The position numbers and the translations under genes were made by a program. 33,410 nt of DNA, taken from assembly GCF_902150035.1 (NCBI RefSeq), contig NZ_LR597517.1:1-33410 (forward strand), read 5' to 3'. Each line of letters begins with the position of its first letter. The first letter of the stretch is position 1. This DNA is from Enorma burkinafasonensis. GTDB lineage: Bacteria; Actinomycetota; Coriobacteriia; Coriobacteriales; Coriobacteriaceae. The notes beneath the pieces are model-generated. The model worked only from the letters and a program-made list of their open reading frames with translations. It had not been told where the DNA came from and ran no database searches. Positions 18,800 through 25,843 of this stretch are shown one piece after another.

Positions 18800-19744
18800 C
18801 TACGCGAGCACCAGGAAGTACAGGAGCACGAGCGCACCCAGGATGATGCGGTAGACGCCGAAGACCGTGAACGTGTGGCGGCGGACGAAGCCCATGAGCC
18901 ACTTGATCGCCACGAGCGAGACGAGAAACGCCACGACGCAGCCCACGACCATGATCGCGATCTCCGAGGTGCCGAACCCGCCCCCATCGACCAGGACGTA
19001 CTTGACGAGCTTGAGCGCGCTCGCCCCGAACATGACCGGGATGGCCAGGAAGAACGTGAACTCGGCGGCAACGGAGCGCGTCGTGCCCAAAAGCAGGCCG
19101 CCGATGATGGTCGAGCCCGACCGCGACGTGCCGGGGATCAGGGCGAGCACCTGGAAGCAGCCGATGCCGAACGCCGTGCCCCACGGCAGCTCGTCGAGGT
19201 TGGAGATGGCGCCGAAGTCGCCGCCCTCGGTGGGCTCGGCAGCGGGCGCCGGGGCCGAGGCGAAGTGGGCGCCCGCGGGGCGCATCGAGCGCTCCATGCC
19301 CGCCGCCATCACGCGAGCCTCGAGCCGGTGAGCGCGCCAGGTCTCGATGACGATGAAGGCGATACCGTAGACGATGAGCGCGGCGGCGACCACGTAGGCG
19401 TTGTAGAGGTGCTCCTCCATGAAGTCGTCGAACAGAAAGCCGATGACCGCCGCGGGGATGCAGGCGACGACGATCTTGCCCCAGAGCACCCAGGTGGCGC
19501 GGCGGCCGGCCGGGCCCTTGCTCGGGCTGAAGGGATTCAGTTGATGGAAGAAGAGCACGCAGACCGCGAGGATGGCGCCGAGCTGGATCACCACCTGGAA
19601 CATGTTCCAGAACTCCTGGCTCACATCGAGCTTGATGAACTCGTCGACCAAGATCATGTGACCGGTCGACGAGATGGGCAGCCACTCGGTGATGCCTTCG
19701 ACCAAGCCCAGGAACGCGGATTTGATGAGCTCGATGATATCCAT
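18800..19744 (-). CDS. uppP: Undecaprenyl-diphosphate phosphatase
   Basis: Recycles the cell-wall lipid carrier by dephosphorylating undecaprenyl diphosphate at the membrane; high dosage gives bacitracin tolerance. The 314-residue polytopic protein has the two catalytic signatures [14 protein letters not shown] (about 16-29) and PGTSRSGST in the second half. Oddity: a hydrophilic insert of about 40 residues (about 141-179, Ala/Pro/Glu/Arg-rich) sits in the loop before the second motif, making it longer than the usual 265-280 residues. ATG 19742-19744 follows GGAGGGG, so an upstream in-frame start nine codons earlier was discarded. It is monocistronic and convergent with the oxidoreductase gene across the palindromic repeat array. 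Confidence 0.95.
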   Translation of the reverse strand: MDIIELIKSAFLGLVEGITEWLPISSTGHMILVDEFIKLDVSQEFWNMFQVVIQLGAILAVCVLFFHQLNPFSPSKGPAGRRATWVLWGKIVVACIPAAVIGFLFDDFMEEHLYNAYVVAAALIVYGIAFIVIETWRAHRLEARVMAAGMERSMRPAGAHFASAPAPAAEPTEGGDFGAISNLDELPWGTAFGIGCFQVLALIPGTSRSGSTIIGGLLLGTTRSVAAEFTFFLAIPVMFGASALKLVKYVLVDGGGFGTSEIAIMVVGCVVAFLVSLVAIKWLMGFVRRHTFTVFGVYRIILGALVLLYFLVLA

Positions 19745-19918
19745 CCAAAACCCCTCCGGTTGCGCGTGCAAACAGATGCCATTATCGCCTCAAGCGCGTG
19801 CGCACGGGGGAAAAGCGGCATCGTTCACAGAATAATGAGGAGCCGGTCGCGGGGTGCGGGGTATAACGGATGCAAAGCGGGGCGCGCCCCGCATCGTGCA
19901 CACCTAAGGAGGCTCACG

Positions 19919-20356
19919 ATGAACGAAGGCTATAGCAAGGTATTCGTAGCGCTCGACGGCACCGAGCAGCAGGATTTCGTCCTCGCCCGCGCCATCAAGG
20001 TGGCTGCCAACAACGGCGCCAAGCTCTTCATCGGGCATGTCATCGACTCGACGGCGCTCGAGTCGGCCGGCGCCTACCCGGTCGACCTCATCAACGGGCT
20101 CGAGACCGCCTTCAAGGACTCGATCGCCGCGCAGGTCGAGGAGGCCGAGGCTAACCCCGCGATACCCGAGGTCGAGATCATGATCCGCTCCGGGCGCATC
20201 CGCGAGACGCTGAAGGACGAGATGCTCGACGTGGTCCAGCCCGACCTCGTGCTCTGCGGCGCACGCGGCCTCTCGTCCATCAAGTACGCGCTACTGGGCT
20301 CCATCTCGACGTTCCTGCTGCGCAACACCGATTGCGACATCCTCGTCGTCAAGTAG
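19919..20356 (+). CDS. Universal stress protein (UspA superfamily)
   Basis: Small soluble nucleotide-binding stress protein, 145 residues, one Usp domain. The ATP-binding signature G-2X-G-9X-G-S is intact near the C-terminus (GARGLSSIKYALLGS), so it belongs to the ATP-binding subgroup rather than the UspA-like non-binding one. The first strand, KVFVALDGTEQ, carries the usual Asp. The ATG follows AAGGAGG. A TATAAC at 19862-19867 could be its -10, but no -35 is evident. It is monocistronic and followed by a strong terminator. Confidence 0.93.
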   Translation: MNEGYSKVFVALDGTEQQDFVLARAIKVAANNGAKLFIGHVIDSTALESAGAYPVDLINGLETAFKDSIAAQVEEAEANPAIPEVEIMIRSGRIRETLKDEMLDVVQPDLVLCGARGLSSIKYALLGSISTFLLRNTDCDILVVK

Positions 20357-20394
20357 GCACCCCCGGCAAGAGCCGGCAGAACCCCTAGATACCA

Positions 20395-20433
20395 AGGGCG
20401 GCGCCCCGGAACCTACTTCCGGGGCGCCGCCCT
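20395..20433. terminator. Strong bidirectional terminator between usp and metQ
   Basis: AGGGCGGCGCCCCGGAA (20395-20411) and its perfect complement (20417-20433) form a 17-bp stem with a five-base loop. CTTTTG follows a few bases later on the plus strand. It lies between convergent genes and can stop both. GAACCCCTAGA (20379-20389) precedes it, as before the deoB terminator. Confidence 0.88.
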
Positions 20434-20457
20434 GTCTGCGCTTTTGAGGAACCGTCG

Positions 20458-21333
20458 CTAGAACGCCGGCTGCGCGGAGCCGCCGAAGGTCTCCTCGAGG
20501 TAGGCCTTGAAGTCCTCGGTCTGGAGCATGGCCACGAGCGCGGCGATGCGCTCGTCGGCCTCGAGCGCGGGCGTAGTCACGATGACGTTCGCGTAGTCCT
20601 CGCGGATGGCCGTGGACTCGGCGTCCTCCATGGCCACCGCGTCGTCGAGCGAGAGCCCGGCGTCGATGGCGTAGTTGCCGTTGATGACGGCGAAGTCCAC
20701 GTCGTCCTTCGTGCGCGGCAGCGCCGCGGCCTCCTGCTCGGAGAACTCGAGGTTGTGCGGGTTTACGGCGATGTCGTTGGGGGTCGCCGTCACGCCGGCG
20801 CCCTCGTCGAGGGTGATGAGGCCCAGGTCCTGCAGGAGCAGCAGGGCGCGGCCCTCGTTGGTGGGGTCGTTCGGCACGGCGATCGTGGCACCGTCGGCGA
20901 TATTTTCGATATCGGTCGAGCGGCCCGCGAACACGGCCATCGGCTCGAAGTGGATGGCGCCGACGTTCACCAGGTCGGTCCCGTTCTCCTCGTTGTAGTC
21001 GGTGAGGTACTGGATGTGCTGGAAGTAGTTGGCGTCGATCGTGCCGTTCGAGGTGTCCTTGTTGGGCTGGATGTAGTCGGTGTACTGCTCGACCTCGAGC
21101 TCGATGCCCTGCTCGGCCAGAAGCGGCGCGGCATAGTCCTCGAGGATCACCGCGTGCGGCGAGGGGCTCGCGCCGACGGTGAGGGTGACGGTCTCATCGG
21201 CAGCGGCGGAACCGGCGGCGGACCCGGAGGCGGCATCATCGGAGCCGCAGGCGGCAAGGGCCGATGCGGCGGCGATGCCGGAGAGGCCGGCGACGAGGGA
21301 GCGACGGGAGAGGTAGATGTTCTTGAGGTTCAT
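20458..21333 (-). CDS. metQ: Methionine ABC transporter substrate-binding lipoprotein
   Basis: Captures methionine outside the membrane and delivers it to MetI. The 291-residue NlpA/MetQ-family protein has a signal sequence ending in the lipobox LAAC (LSGIAAASALAACGSD). The mature part shows the family fold signatures VGASPSPHAVILE, YIQPNKDTSNGTIDANYFQH, IAVPNDPTNEGRALLLLQ and VINGNYA. The signal peptide contains SRRSLVAG, a twin-arginine-like sequence, so export might be through Tat. ATG 21331-21333 follows AAGGAG; a longer in-frame start was discarded. It is the last gene of metNIQ, 53 bases after metI. Confidence 0.94.
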   Translation of the reverse strand: MNLKNIYLSRRSLVAGLSGIAAASALAACGSDDAASGSAAGSAAADETVTLTVGASPSPHAVILEDYAAPLLAEQGIELEVEQYTDYIQPNKDTSNGTIDANYFQHIQYLTDYNEENGTDLVNVGAIHFEPMAVFAGRSTDIENIADGATIAVPNDPTNEGRALLLLQDLGLITLDEGAGVTATPNDIAVNPHNLEFSEQEAAALPRTKDDVDFAVINGNYAIDAGLSLDDAVAMEDAESTAIREDYANVIVTTPALEADERIAALVAMLQTEDFKAYLEETFGGSAQPAF

Positions 21334-21386
21334 GGTGGTCTCCTTCTCAGATTTTGGGATGGCGCGGCGCGCGGGGAGCGTGCCGC

Positions 21387-22073
21387 CTAGTTGCCGAGCG
21401 TGCGGTGGTCGATCCTGCGGGCGATCACGTCGCACGCGCTCTGTATGATCTGCACCAGGATGATGAGCAGCACAACGGTGACGACCATCATCTGGTCCTC
21501 GTAGCGATAGTAGCCGTAGCGGATGGCGATGTCGCCCAGGCCGCCCGCGCCCACGGCGCCGGCGATGGCCGTGTAGCCGAGCGCGGCGATGAGCGTGATC
21601 GAGACGCCGCGGACGATGGAGGGCAGCGCCTCGGGCAGAAGCGCCGAGAACACGATGCGCGGCGTGCTCGCGCCGCAGGCCTCGGCGGCCTCGACCGACT
21701 CGCGCGGGACCTCGGCGAGCGACTGCTCGATCATGCGCGCCACGAACGGCGCGATGGACACCACGAGCGGCGGGATGACGCCGCGCACGCCCGAGGTGGT
21801 GCCCACGATCGCCTCGGTCATGGGCATGAGCGAGATGAGCAGGATGATGAACGGCAGCGAGCGGCCGATGTTCACGACCCAGCCGAGCACCGCGTTGAGC
21901 GCGCCCATGGGCCTCAGCGACCCCGGCGCGGTAAGGTAGAGGATGACGCCGAGCGCCGTGCCGATCACGTAGGCGATCGCCGTCGAGATGAAGAGCATGA
22001 CGAGGGTGTCGAGCAGCCCCTGGCCAAGGAGCTCGCCGTATTCCTCGATGAAGAGCGTCACGTCGCTAGGCAT
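21387..22073 (-). CDS. metI: Methionine ABC transporter permease
   Basis: Inner-membrane permease (228 residues, about five membrane segments) of the methionine importer. The ATPase-coupling EAA loop is visible as EAAEACGASTPRIVFSALLPEALP in the second half, and IGRSLPFIILLISLMP is a MetI family signature. The ATG at 22071-22073 lies inside the end of metN (eight-base overlap) with AAAGGG about nine bases upstream, indicating translational coupling. A TTG three codons earlier would leave no spacing from the ribosome site and was rejected. Confidence 0.95.
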   Translation of the reverse strand: MPSDVTLFIEEYGELLGQGLLDTLVMLFISTAIAYVIGTALGVILYLTAPGSLRPMGALNAVLGWVVNIGRSLPFIILLISLMPMTEAIVGTTSGVRGVIPPLVVSIAPFVARMIEQSLAEVPRESVEAAEACGASTPRIVFSALLPEALPSIVRGVSITLIAALGYTAIAGAVGAGGLGDIAIRYGYYRYEDQMMVVTVVLLIILVQIIQSACDVIARRIDHRTLGN

Positions 22074-22815
22074 CCCAATCAACCCTTTCCAGCAGCACCT
22101 GCGCGGCCTCGGAGGTGGGGTTCGCGAACACCTCGTCCACGCTCCCCTGCTCCACGACGCGCCCGTGCTCGAGCACGACCACGTTGCGGCAGATCTTCTC
22201 GACCACGCCCATGGAGTGGGTGATCACGATGATGGTGACGCCGGTCTTGCGGTTGATGTCGCGCAGCAGCTTCAGGATGACGTTCGTGCTCGCCGGGTCG
22301 AGGGCGCTCGTGGCCTCGTCGCAGAGGATGTACTCGGGGTCGCACGCGAGCGCGCGGGCGATGGCCACGCGCTGCTGCTGCCCGCCGGAGAGCTGGGAGG
22401 GATACGACGCTGCCTTCTCGGCAAGACCGACCATGTCGAGCAGCTCGAGCGCGCGCTCGCGGTTCTGCGCCGTGACGCGACCCGTCGCCGCCTTGTAGGG
22501 GAAGCAGACGTTGTCGAGCACGGTCTTCTGCGCAAGCAAGCCGAAGCTCTGGAAGATCATCGCCACGCGGCGACGGTAGCTGCGAAGCGCCGCACCCGAG
22601 AGCCCGGTCACGTCCTGGCCGTCGACCACTACCTTGCCCGACGTGGGGCGCTCGAGCAGGTTGATGCAGCGCACGAGCGTCGACTTGCCGGCACCGCTCA
22701 TGCCGATGATGCCCACGATGTCGCCGTCATCGATCGAGATGGTGACGTCGTCGAGGGCGCGCGGCGCCGAGTCAGCGGTACCGTAGGACTTGGTGAGGTG
22801 TTGGATTTCTATCAC
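22066..22815 (-). CDS. metN: Methionine ABC transporter ATP-binding protein, lacking the C-terminal sensor domain
   Basis: ATPase that powers the importer. Walker A GMSGAGKST (38-46), the Q-loop (FQS), signature LSGGQQQR (142-149), Walker B ILCDEATSALDP and the switch His (THSMG) are all present. The protein ends at residue 249 (ERVDWDA), whereas standard MetN is about 340 residues with a C-terminal NIL/ACT-like domain that binds methionine and inhibits transport. That domain is absent here, and the reading frame runs straight into metI, so this is not a recent frameshift inside the domain. The start is GTG 22813-22815 with GGAG six bases upstream. An in-frame ATG 58 codons earlier gives an unrelated low-quality extension and was rejected. 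Confidence 0.92.
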   Translation of the reverse strand: MIEIQHLTKSYGTADSAPRALDDVTISIDDGDIVGIIGMSGAGKSTLVRCINLLERPTSGKVVVDGQDVTGLSGAALRSYRRRVAMIFQSFGLLAQKTVLDNVCFPYKAATGRVTAQNRERALELLDMVGLAEKAASYPSQLSGGQQQRVAIARALACDPEYILCDEATSALDPASTNVILKLLRDINRKTGVTIIVITHSMGVVEKICRNVVVLEHGRVVEQGSVDEVFANPTSEAAQVLLERVDWDA

Positions 22816-22850
22816 GGGGAGCTCCGCTCGATGGATATGGTCTTGAGGAA

Positions 22851-22899
22851 GGCGGGCCATCTCCCGCCGGAGACGACCTAGTTGAGGCGCCCGGTCTCC
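22851..22899 (-). promoter_or_regulatory. Alternative hairpins between Met leader and metN (putative attenuator)
   Basis: Read on the minus strand, GGAGAC (22894-22899) can pair with GTCTCC (22869-22874) across the leader's stop codon. GGCGGG (22863-22868) and CCCGCC (22851-22856) form a second hairpin directly after. TCTCC can instead pair with GGAGA across the junction, and the GGGGAG of the leader can also pair with CTCCCC (22816-22821) next to the metN start. The competing folds suggest attenuation. There is no clear U-tract after the last hairpin, so control may be translational or by Rho. Confidence 0.45.
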
Positions 22900-22994
22900 C
22901 CATGCGCGCTGCTTGCGAGCGGCATGGCAAAGTGCCCGGGCGAGGGCATCTCCATGACCATCATCATCGCGATATGTGAGGCAGCGCAAATCAT
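22878..22994 (-). CDS. Met-rich leader peptide upstream of metNIQ
   Basis: A 38-codon open frame ends 62 bases before metN. Met occurs at positions 1, 10, 11, 12, 14, 16 and 24, with the core sequence MMMVMEM, and the stop lies inside the first of two alternative hairpins. The ATG at 22992-22994 has TAGG eight bases upstream. A shorter version starting at the Met run (ATG 22965-22967, 29 codons) lacks any ribosome site. Clustered codons for the transported amino acid directly ahead of the transporter operon are the hallmark of a ribosome-stalling attenuator leader. This identification is inference; I know of no named family for it. Confidence 0.55.
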   Translation of the reverse strand: MICAASHIAMMMVMEMPSPGHFAMPLASSAHGETGRLN

Positions 22995-23011
22995 ATGTTT
23001 AGCCTAGCAGC

Positions 23012-23027
23012 GCGCATCCGGATGCGC
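23012..23027. promoter_or_regulatory. 16-bp perfect palindrome in the met operon promoter region
   Basis: GCGCATCCGGATGCGC is fully self-complementary. On the minus strand it falls between a weak TTGCGC (-35-like) and TAGGCT (-10-like, 17-base spacing), about 20 bases ahead of the Met leader start. It could be an operator for a dimeric repressor, or chance in GC-rich DNA. Confidence 0.35.
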
Positions 23028-23054
23028 AAGCGGAAACAGGCTCGAAATACGCGA

Positions 23055-23078
23055 GGCGGCAGGACGAGACCCGCCGCC
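23055..23078 (-). terminator. Hairpin terminator after asp23
   Basis: On the minus strand GGCGGCGGG and CCTGCCGCC pair over nine positions (one G-U) with a six-base loop, 15 bases after the asp23 stop. Only a short TATTT follows. It separates the envelope-stress genes from the met leader. Confidence 0.55.
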
Positions 23079-23093
23079 GCATGCACCGCAAAC

Positions 23094-23654
23094 CTACTCC
23101 TCGGCCTCCTCGTCGCCCTTGTCCTCGGGCTTCAGGTTGTCGATGAGCTTCTTGCGGCTCGCCTCGTACTCCTCGCGCGTGAGCACATCCTCGATGCGCA
23201 GGTTGATGCCGGCGACCTCGAGGCCGGTCATAGCGTCGAGGCGCTCCACCACGCGCTCCTTCACGTCGTCGAAGATATCGGGCGCATAGCAGCCGTACTC
23301 GATGATGACCGAGATGTTGATGATCACGCGGTTGTCGTCGGTGACCTCGATCGTGACGCCCTTGGTGAGGTTCTCGGCGCCGAGCTGCTCCTGGAAGAAG
23401 TGGACGAGGTTGCCCTTCATGCCCAGCACGTGCGGCACCTCGCGCGTGGCCATGGCGACGATCTTCTCGATGACGCCGTTCGCGTAGGTGAGCGAGTCCT
23501 CGGAGTCGAGCTCCTCATCGTCCTCGCCCTCGATGTCATCCTCGGTAGCCGCGGGCGCGTCCTCGGCTGCCTGCGCGGGCGCCGCCTGCTCGGCCGCACC
23601 TTCCACGACGGCGTCGAGTTCGGACACGGCATCCATCGAATCGTTCTTGATCAT
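23094..23654 (-). CDS. Asp23/Gls24 family envelope stress response protein
   Basis: A 186-residue cytosolic protein of the alkaline-shock Asp23/Gls24 family, which assembles at the membrane through AmaP. The N-terminal 50 residues are acidic and low complexity (AAPAQAAEDAPAATEDD...). The family domain follows: LTYANGVIEKIVAMATREVPHV, GVTIEVTDDNRVIINISVIIEYG, and the C-terminal DVKERVVERLDAMTGLEVAGINLRIEDV. ATG 23652-23654 has AAAGGG upstream. It is the last gene of an amaP-DUF2273-asp23 operon, an arrangement also seen in Firmicutes. Confidence 0.92.
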   Translation of the reverse strand: MIKNDSMDAVSELDAVVEGAAEQAAPAQAAEDAPAATEDDIEGEDDEELDSEDSLTYANGVIEKIVAMATREVPHVLGMKGNLVHFFQEQLGAENLTKGVTIEVTDDNRVIINISVIIEYGCYAPDIFDDVKERVVERLDAMTGLEVAGINLRIEDVLTREEYEASRKKLIDNLKPEDKGDEEAEE

Positions 23655-23723
23655 TGCGATCCCTTTCGCTCACCCATCGCATGCGATGGCGCCCGCTCGG
23701 CGGGGCGTACGTACCCTTATCGC

Positions 23724-24113
23724 TCAGCGCCCGTTGCTGAAGAGGCGCCTGAAGAAGTTGACGATGCCGTTCTCGCCGTCGCGGATCTGCCCGACCATGG
23801 CTCCCACGACCACGAAGACCGCGATCACGATGGTGCTCCACAGGCCGATGGTCAGGATGAGCACCGCGAGCACCAGCCCGATGAACCCATAGGAGACCGT
23901 GTAGGGGTGCTTGCCCGCATAGTGCCAGGCAGCGGCCCCCAGCCCGCGCACGAAGCCGACGGCGCCCTCGAGGTCCTCGGCCGTGAGGAACTGGGCGTGC
24001 TTCTTCGCGGCGTCCTCGTCTACGACCTCGTCATGAACCTCATCGATACGCGTGGGCTCCTCCTGGTCTATGGAAAACTTGGGCGACGAGGCGCCCTTGC
24101 TACGCCTGCTCAC
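23724..24113 (-). CDS. DUF2273-type small membrane protein
   Basis: A 129-residue protein. The N-terminal 55 residues are hydrophilic and acidic, then two hydrophobic segments (about 72-92 and 93-107) are followed by a conserved-looking GQIRDGENGIVNFFRRLF tail that fits the DUF2273 small integral membrane family. That family is typically encoded beside Asp23 and AmaP. The start is GTG 24111-24113 with GGAGG upstream; it overlaps the end of amaP by 14 bases, so the two are translationally coupled. Molecular function is unknown. It probably helps anchor the Asp23 complex. Confidence 0.78.
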   Translation of the reverse strand: MSRRSKGASSPKFSIDQEEPTRIDEVHDEVVDEDAAKKHAQFLTAEDLEGAVGFVRGLGAAAWHYAGKHPYTVSYGFIGLVLAVLILTIGLWSTIVIAVFVVVGAMVGQIRDGENGIVNFFRRLFSNGR

Positions 24114-24651
24114 GTCGATCCTCCTTGATAACCGTCGTCTTGCTGGGAAGGAAGCGGATGCGCACCGTGACGCCCGGGGCGCCGAGCATGCGCTCGCATG
24201 CCTCGGTCACGTGCGCCTGCACGCGCGCGCCCAGATCGGCGAGACCGACCTCGGTGAACGCGATGAGCTCGAGGGTGACGAGCACCTGGGACCCGTCGCG
24301 GCCGGTGACGCGGCTGCGCACGCGGTCGACCAGCACGTCGAGCTCCTCGGCGGCGGCGCGCGCCACCGACGAGAGCGCGGAGATGCGCACCTCGAGGTTG
24401 GGGTTGCCGGCGGGATGCACGCTCGTGAGCTCGCGGCGCTCCGCAAACAGGCGGATCACCGTGATGAGCACGCCGAGCGCCACGATCGCGAGGCAGACGG
24501 CGAGCGCGATGGAGCCGGCGGGCCTATCGAGCAGCGACCCCAACCGGTCCTGGATCCGCGCGGTACCGAACCGCAACGCCACCATACTCCCCACGACGAC
24601 GATCGTGGCGAGCAGGTACACAAACGCGCAGAGTTTCCTGAGTACGCGCAC
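24100..24651 (-). CDS. amaP: Alkaline shock response membrane anchor protein AmaP
   Basis: A 183-residue membrane protein with two N-terminal hydrophobic segments (about 6-27 and 46-67) followed by a cytoplasmic Asp23-like domain (LEVRISALSSVARAAAEELD ... VRIRFLP). In Staphylococcus, AmaP recruits Asp23 to the membrane; the same role is inferred from the shared operon. The start is GTG 24649-24651 with GGAGGG six bases upstream. The gene heads the operon, and TATAAT at 24755-24760 on the minus strand might be its -10, although no -35 is visible. Confidence 0.8.
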   Translation of the reverse strand: MRVLRKLCAFVYLLATIVVVGSMVALRFGTARIQDRLGSLLDRPAGSIALAVCLAIVALGVLITVIRLFAERRELTSVHPAGNPNLEVRISALSSVARAAAEELDVLVDRVRSRVTGRDGSQVLVTLELIAFTEVGLADLGARVQAHVTEACERMLGAPGVTVRIRFLPSKTTVIKEDRREQA

Positions 24652-24757
24652 GCAACCCTCCTTATGCCTTCCGCGGTCCCGTCGCGCCGCACCCGTATCG
24701 GCAAGCGGAATCGCGAGGGGCGCTCGCGCCGATCAGATGGGCGGACTTCCCCTGATT

Positions 24758-24797
24758 ATAAAACGAGCCGGGCCCGCAACTGAGTGCGCGGCCCGGC
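24758..24797 (-). terminator. Intrinsic terminator after yebC
   Basis: On the minus strand GCCGGGCCGC and GCGGGCCCGGC pair with a one-base bulge, followed by TCGTTTTAT. It lies about 40 bases after the yebC stop and separates yebC from amaP. Confidence 0.75.
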
Positions 24798-24835
24798 ATC
24801 AAGAAGTTCGCCATAGGGAGCTTGGCGCGATAGCG

Positions 24836-25642
24836 CTACTCCTCCTCGAGCGCGGCGATGACCTCGTCGGTCATCTCCATGGTGTGGTACACGTCCTGGA
24901 CGTCGTCGAGGTCCTCGAGGCGGTCGATGAGACGCTGGACCTTCTTGGCGTCGGCGGCGGAGACGGCCGTCGGCGTGGTGGGGACCATCGTGAGCTCGGA
25001 GCCCTTGACCTCGATGCCCTGCTCCTCGAGACCCTTGGAGACGGCCATGAGGTCGCCGGGGTTGGTCCACACGACCCACTCCTCGCCGGCGTCCTCGTAG
25101 TCGTCGCCGCCGGCCTCGGCGACGGCCATCATGAACTCCTCCTCGTCACCTGCGGCGCCGTTGGCCATCAGGTTCTCCTTCTTGTCGTTGGGGTCGACGA
25201 TCTCCTTGGCGACCACGACCTGGCCCTTGCGCTCGAACTGGAACGCGACGGAACCGGAGGTGCCGAGGTTGCCGCCCGCATGGCTGAAGGCGGAGCGCAC
25301 GTCGGCCGCGGTGCGGTTGCGGTTGTCGGTCAGGCACTCGACGTACACGGCGACACCGGCGGGACCGTAGCCCTCGTAGACGATGTTCTCGTAGACGGCC
25401 GCATCGGCACCGGCGCCGAACGCCTTGTCGATGGCGGACTTGATCTTGTCCTTGGGCATCGACTGGGCCTTGGCCTTGGCGACGGCCGCGGCGAGCGAGG
25501 CGTTGTTGTCCGGGTTGGGGTCGTTGCCCAGGCGCGCCGCAACGGTGATGTTACGGGAGAGCTTGGAGAACAGGGCGGAACGCTTGGCGTCCTGAGCGCC
25601 CTTGCGGTGCTTGGTTGTTGCCCATTTCGAATGTCCGGACAT
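24836..25642 (-). CDS. yebC: YebC/PmpR family protein (TACO1-like)
   Basis: A 268-residue cytosolic protein of the conserved YebC family, long annotated as a transcriptional regulator and more recently linked to ribosome function on proline-rich stretches. The N-terminus MSGHSKWATTKHRKGAQDAKR is the family hallmark. IVYEGYGPAGVAVYVECLTDNRNRTAADVR marks the middle domain. Length is slightly above the usual 240-250 residues, with an acidic insert around EEEFMMAVAEAGGDDYEDAGEEW that is typical of the family. ATG 25640-25642 follows GAAGGAG; a longer in-frame start was discarded. It is monocistronic. Confidence 0.95.
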   Translation of the reverse strand: MSGHSKWATTKHRKGAQDAKRSALFSKLSRNITVAARLGNDPNPDNNASLAAAVAKAKAQSMPKDKIKSAIDKAFGAGADAAVYENIVYEGYGPAGVAVYVECLTDNRNRTAADVRSAFSHAGGNLGTSGSVAFQFERKGQVVVAKEIVDPNDKKENLMANGAAGDEEEFMMAVAEAGGDDYEDAGEEWVVWTNPGDLMAVSKGLEEQGIEVKGSELTMVPTTPTAVSAADAKKVQRLIDRLEDLDDVQDVYHTMEMTDEVIAALEEE

Positions 25643-25843
25643 GCGAGCTCCTTCTATACGCTTCTGGCCGCGCGCCCCGCGCTTCACCGCGGGTGCGCAC
25701 CGGCCCATCTGACCGTAAACCGTACCATGATATACCGAACGGCATCTTCGATAAAGCCCCAGCGTCGCGGACCATAGACGCACCACGCGCATCGTCCGGC
25801 GGGCGCTCGGGCGGGTGCGGGCCGGCAGCTGGGAGCGGGCCGC

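Noticed and set aside
22816-22989. N-terminal extension of metN to the in-frame ATG at 22987-22989
   Set aside because: The extension shows no ABC-protein similarity, passes through the leader and hairpin region, and the GTG at 22813-22815 has its own ribosome site directly before the first conserved residues.
22816-23093. SAM riboswitch or T-box ahead of metNIQ
   Set aside because: None of the conserved core segments of the SAM-I/IV classes and no T-box sequence could be found in the minus-strand leader; the Met-rich frame explains the region better.
24755-24760. TATAAT on the minus strand as the amaP promoter
   Set aside because: It lies in the U-rich tail of the yebC terminator and the position 17 bases upstream reads TCAGTT, not a -35. 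It remains possible but was not listed as a promoter.
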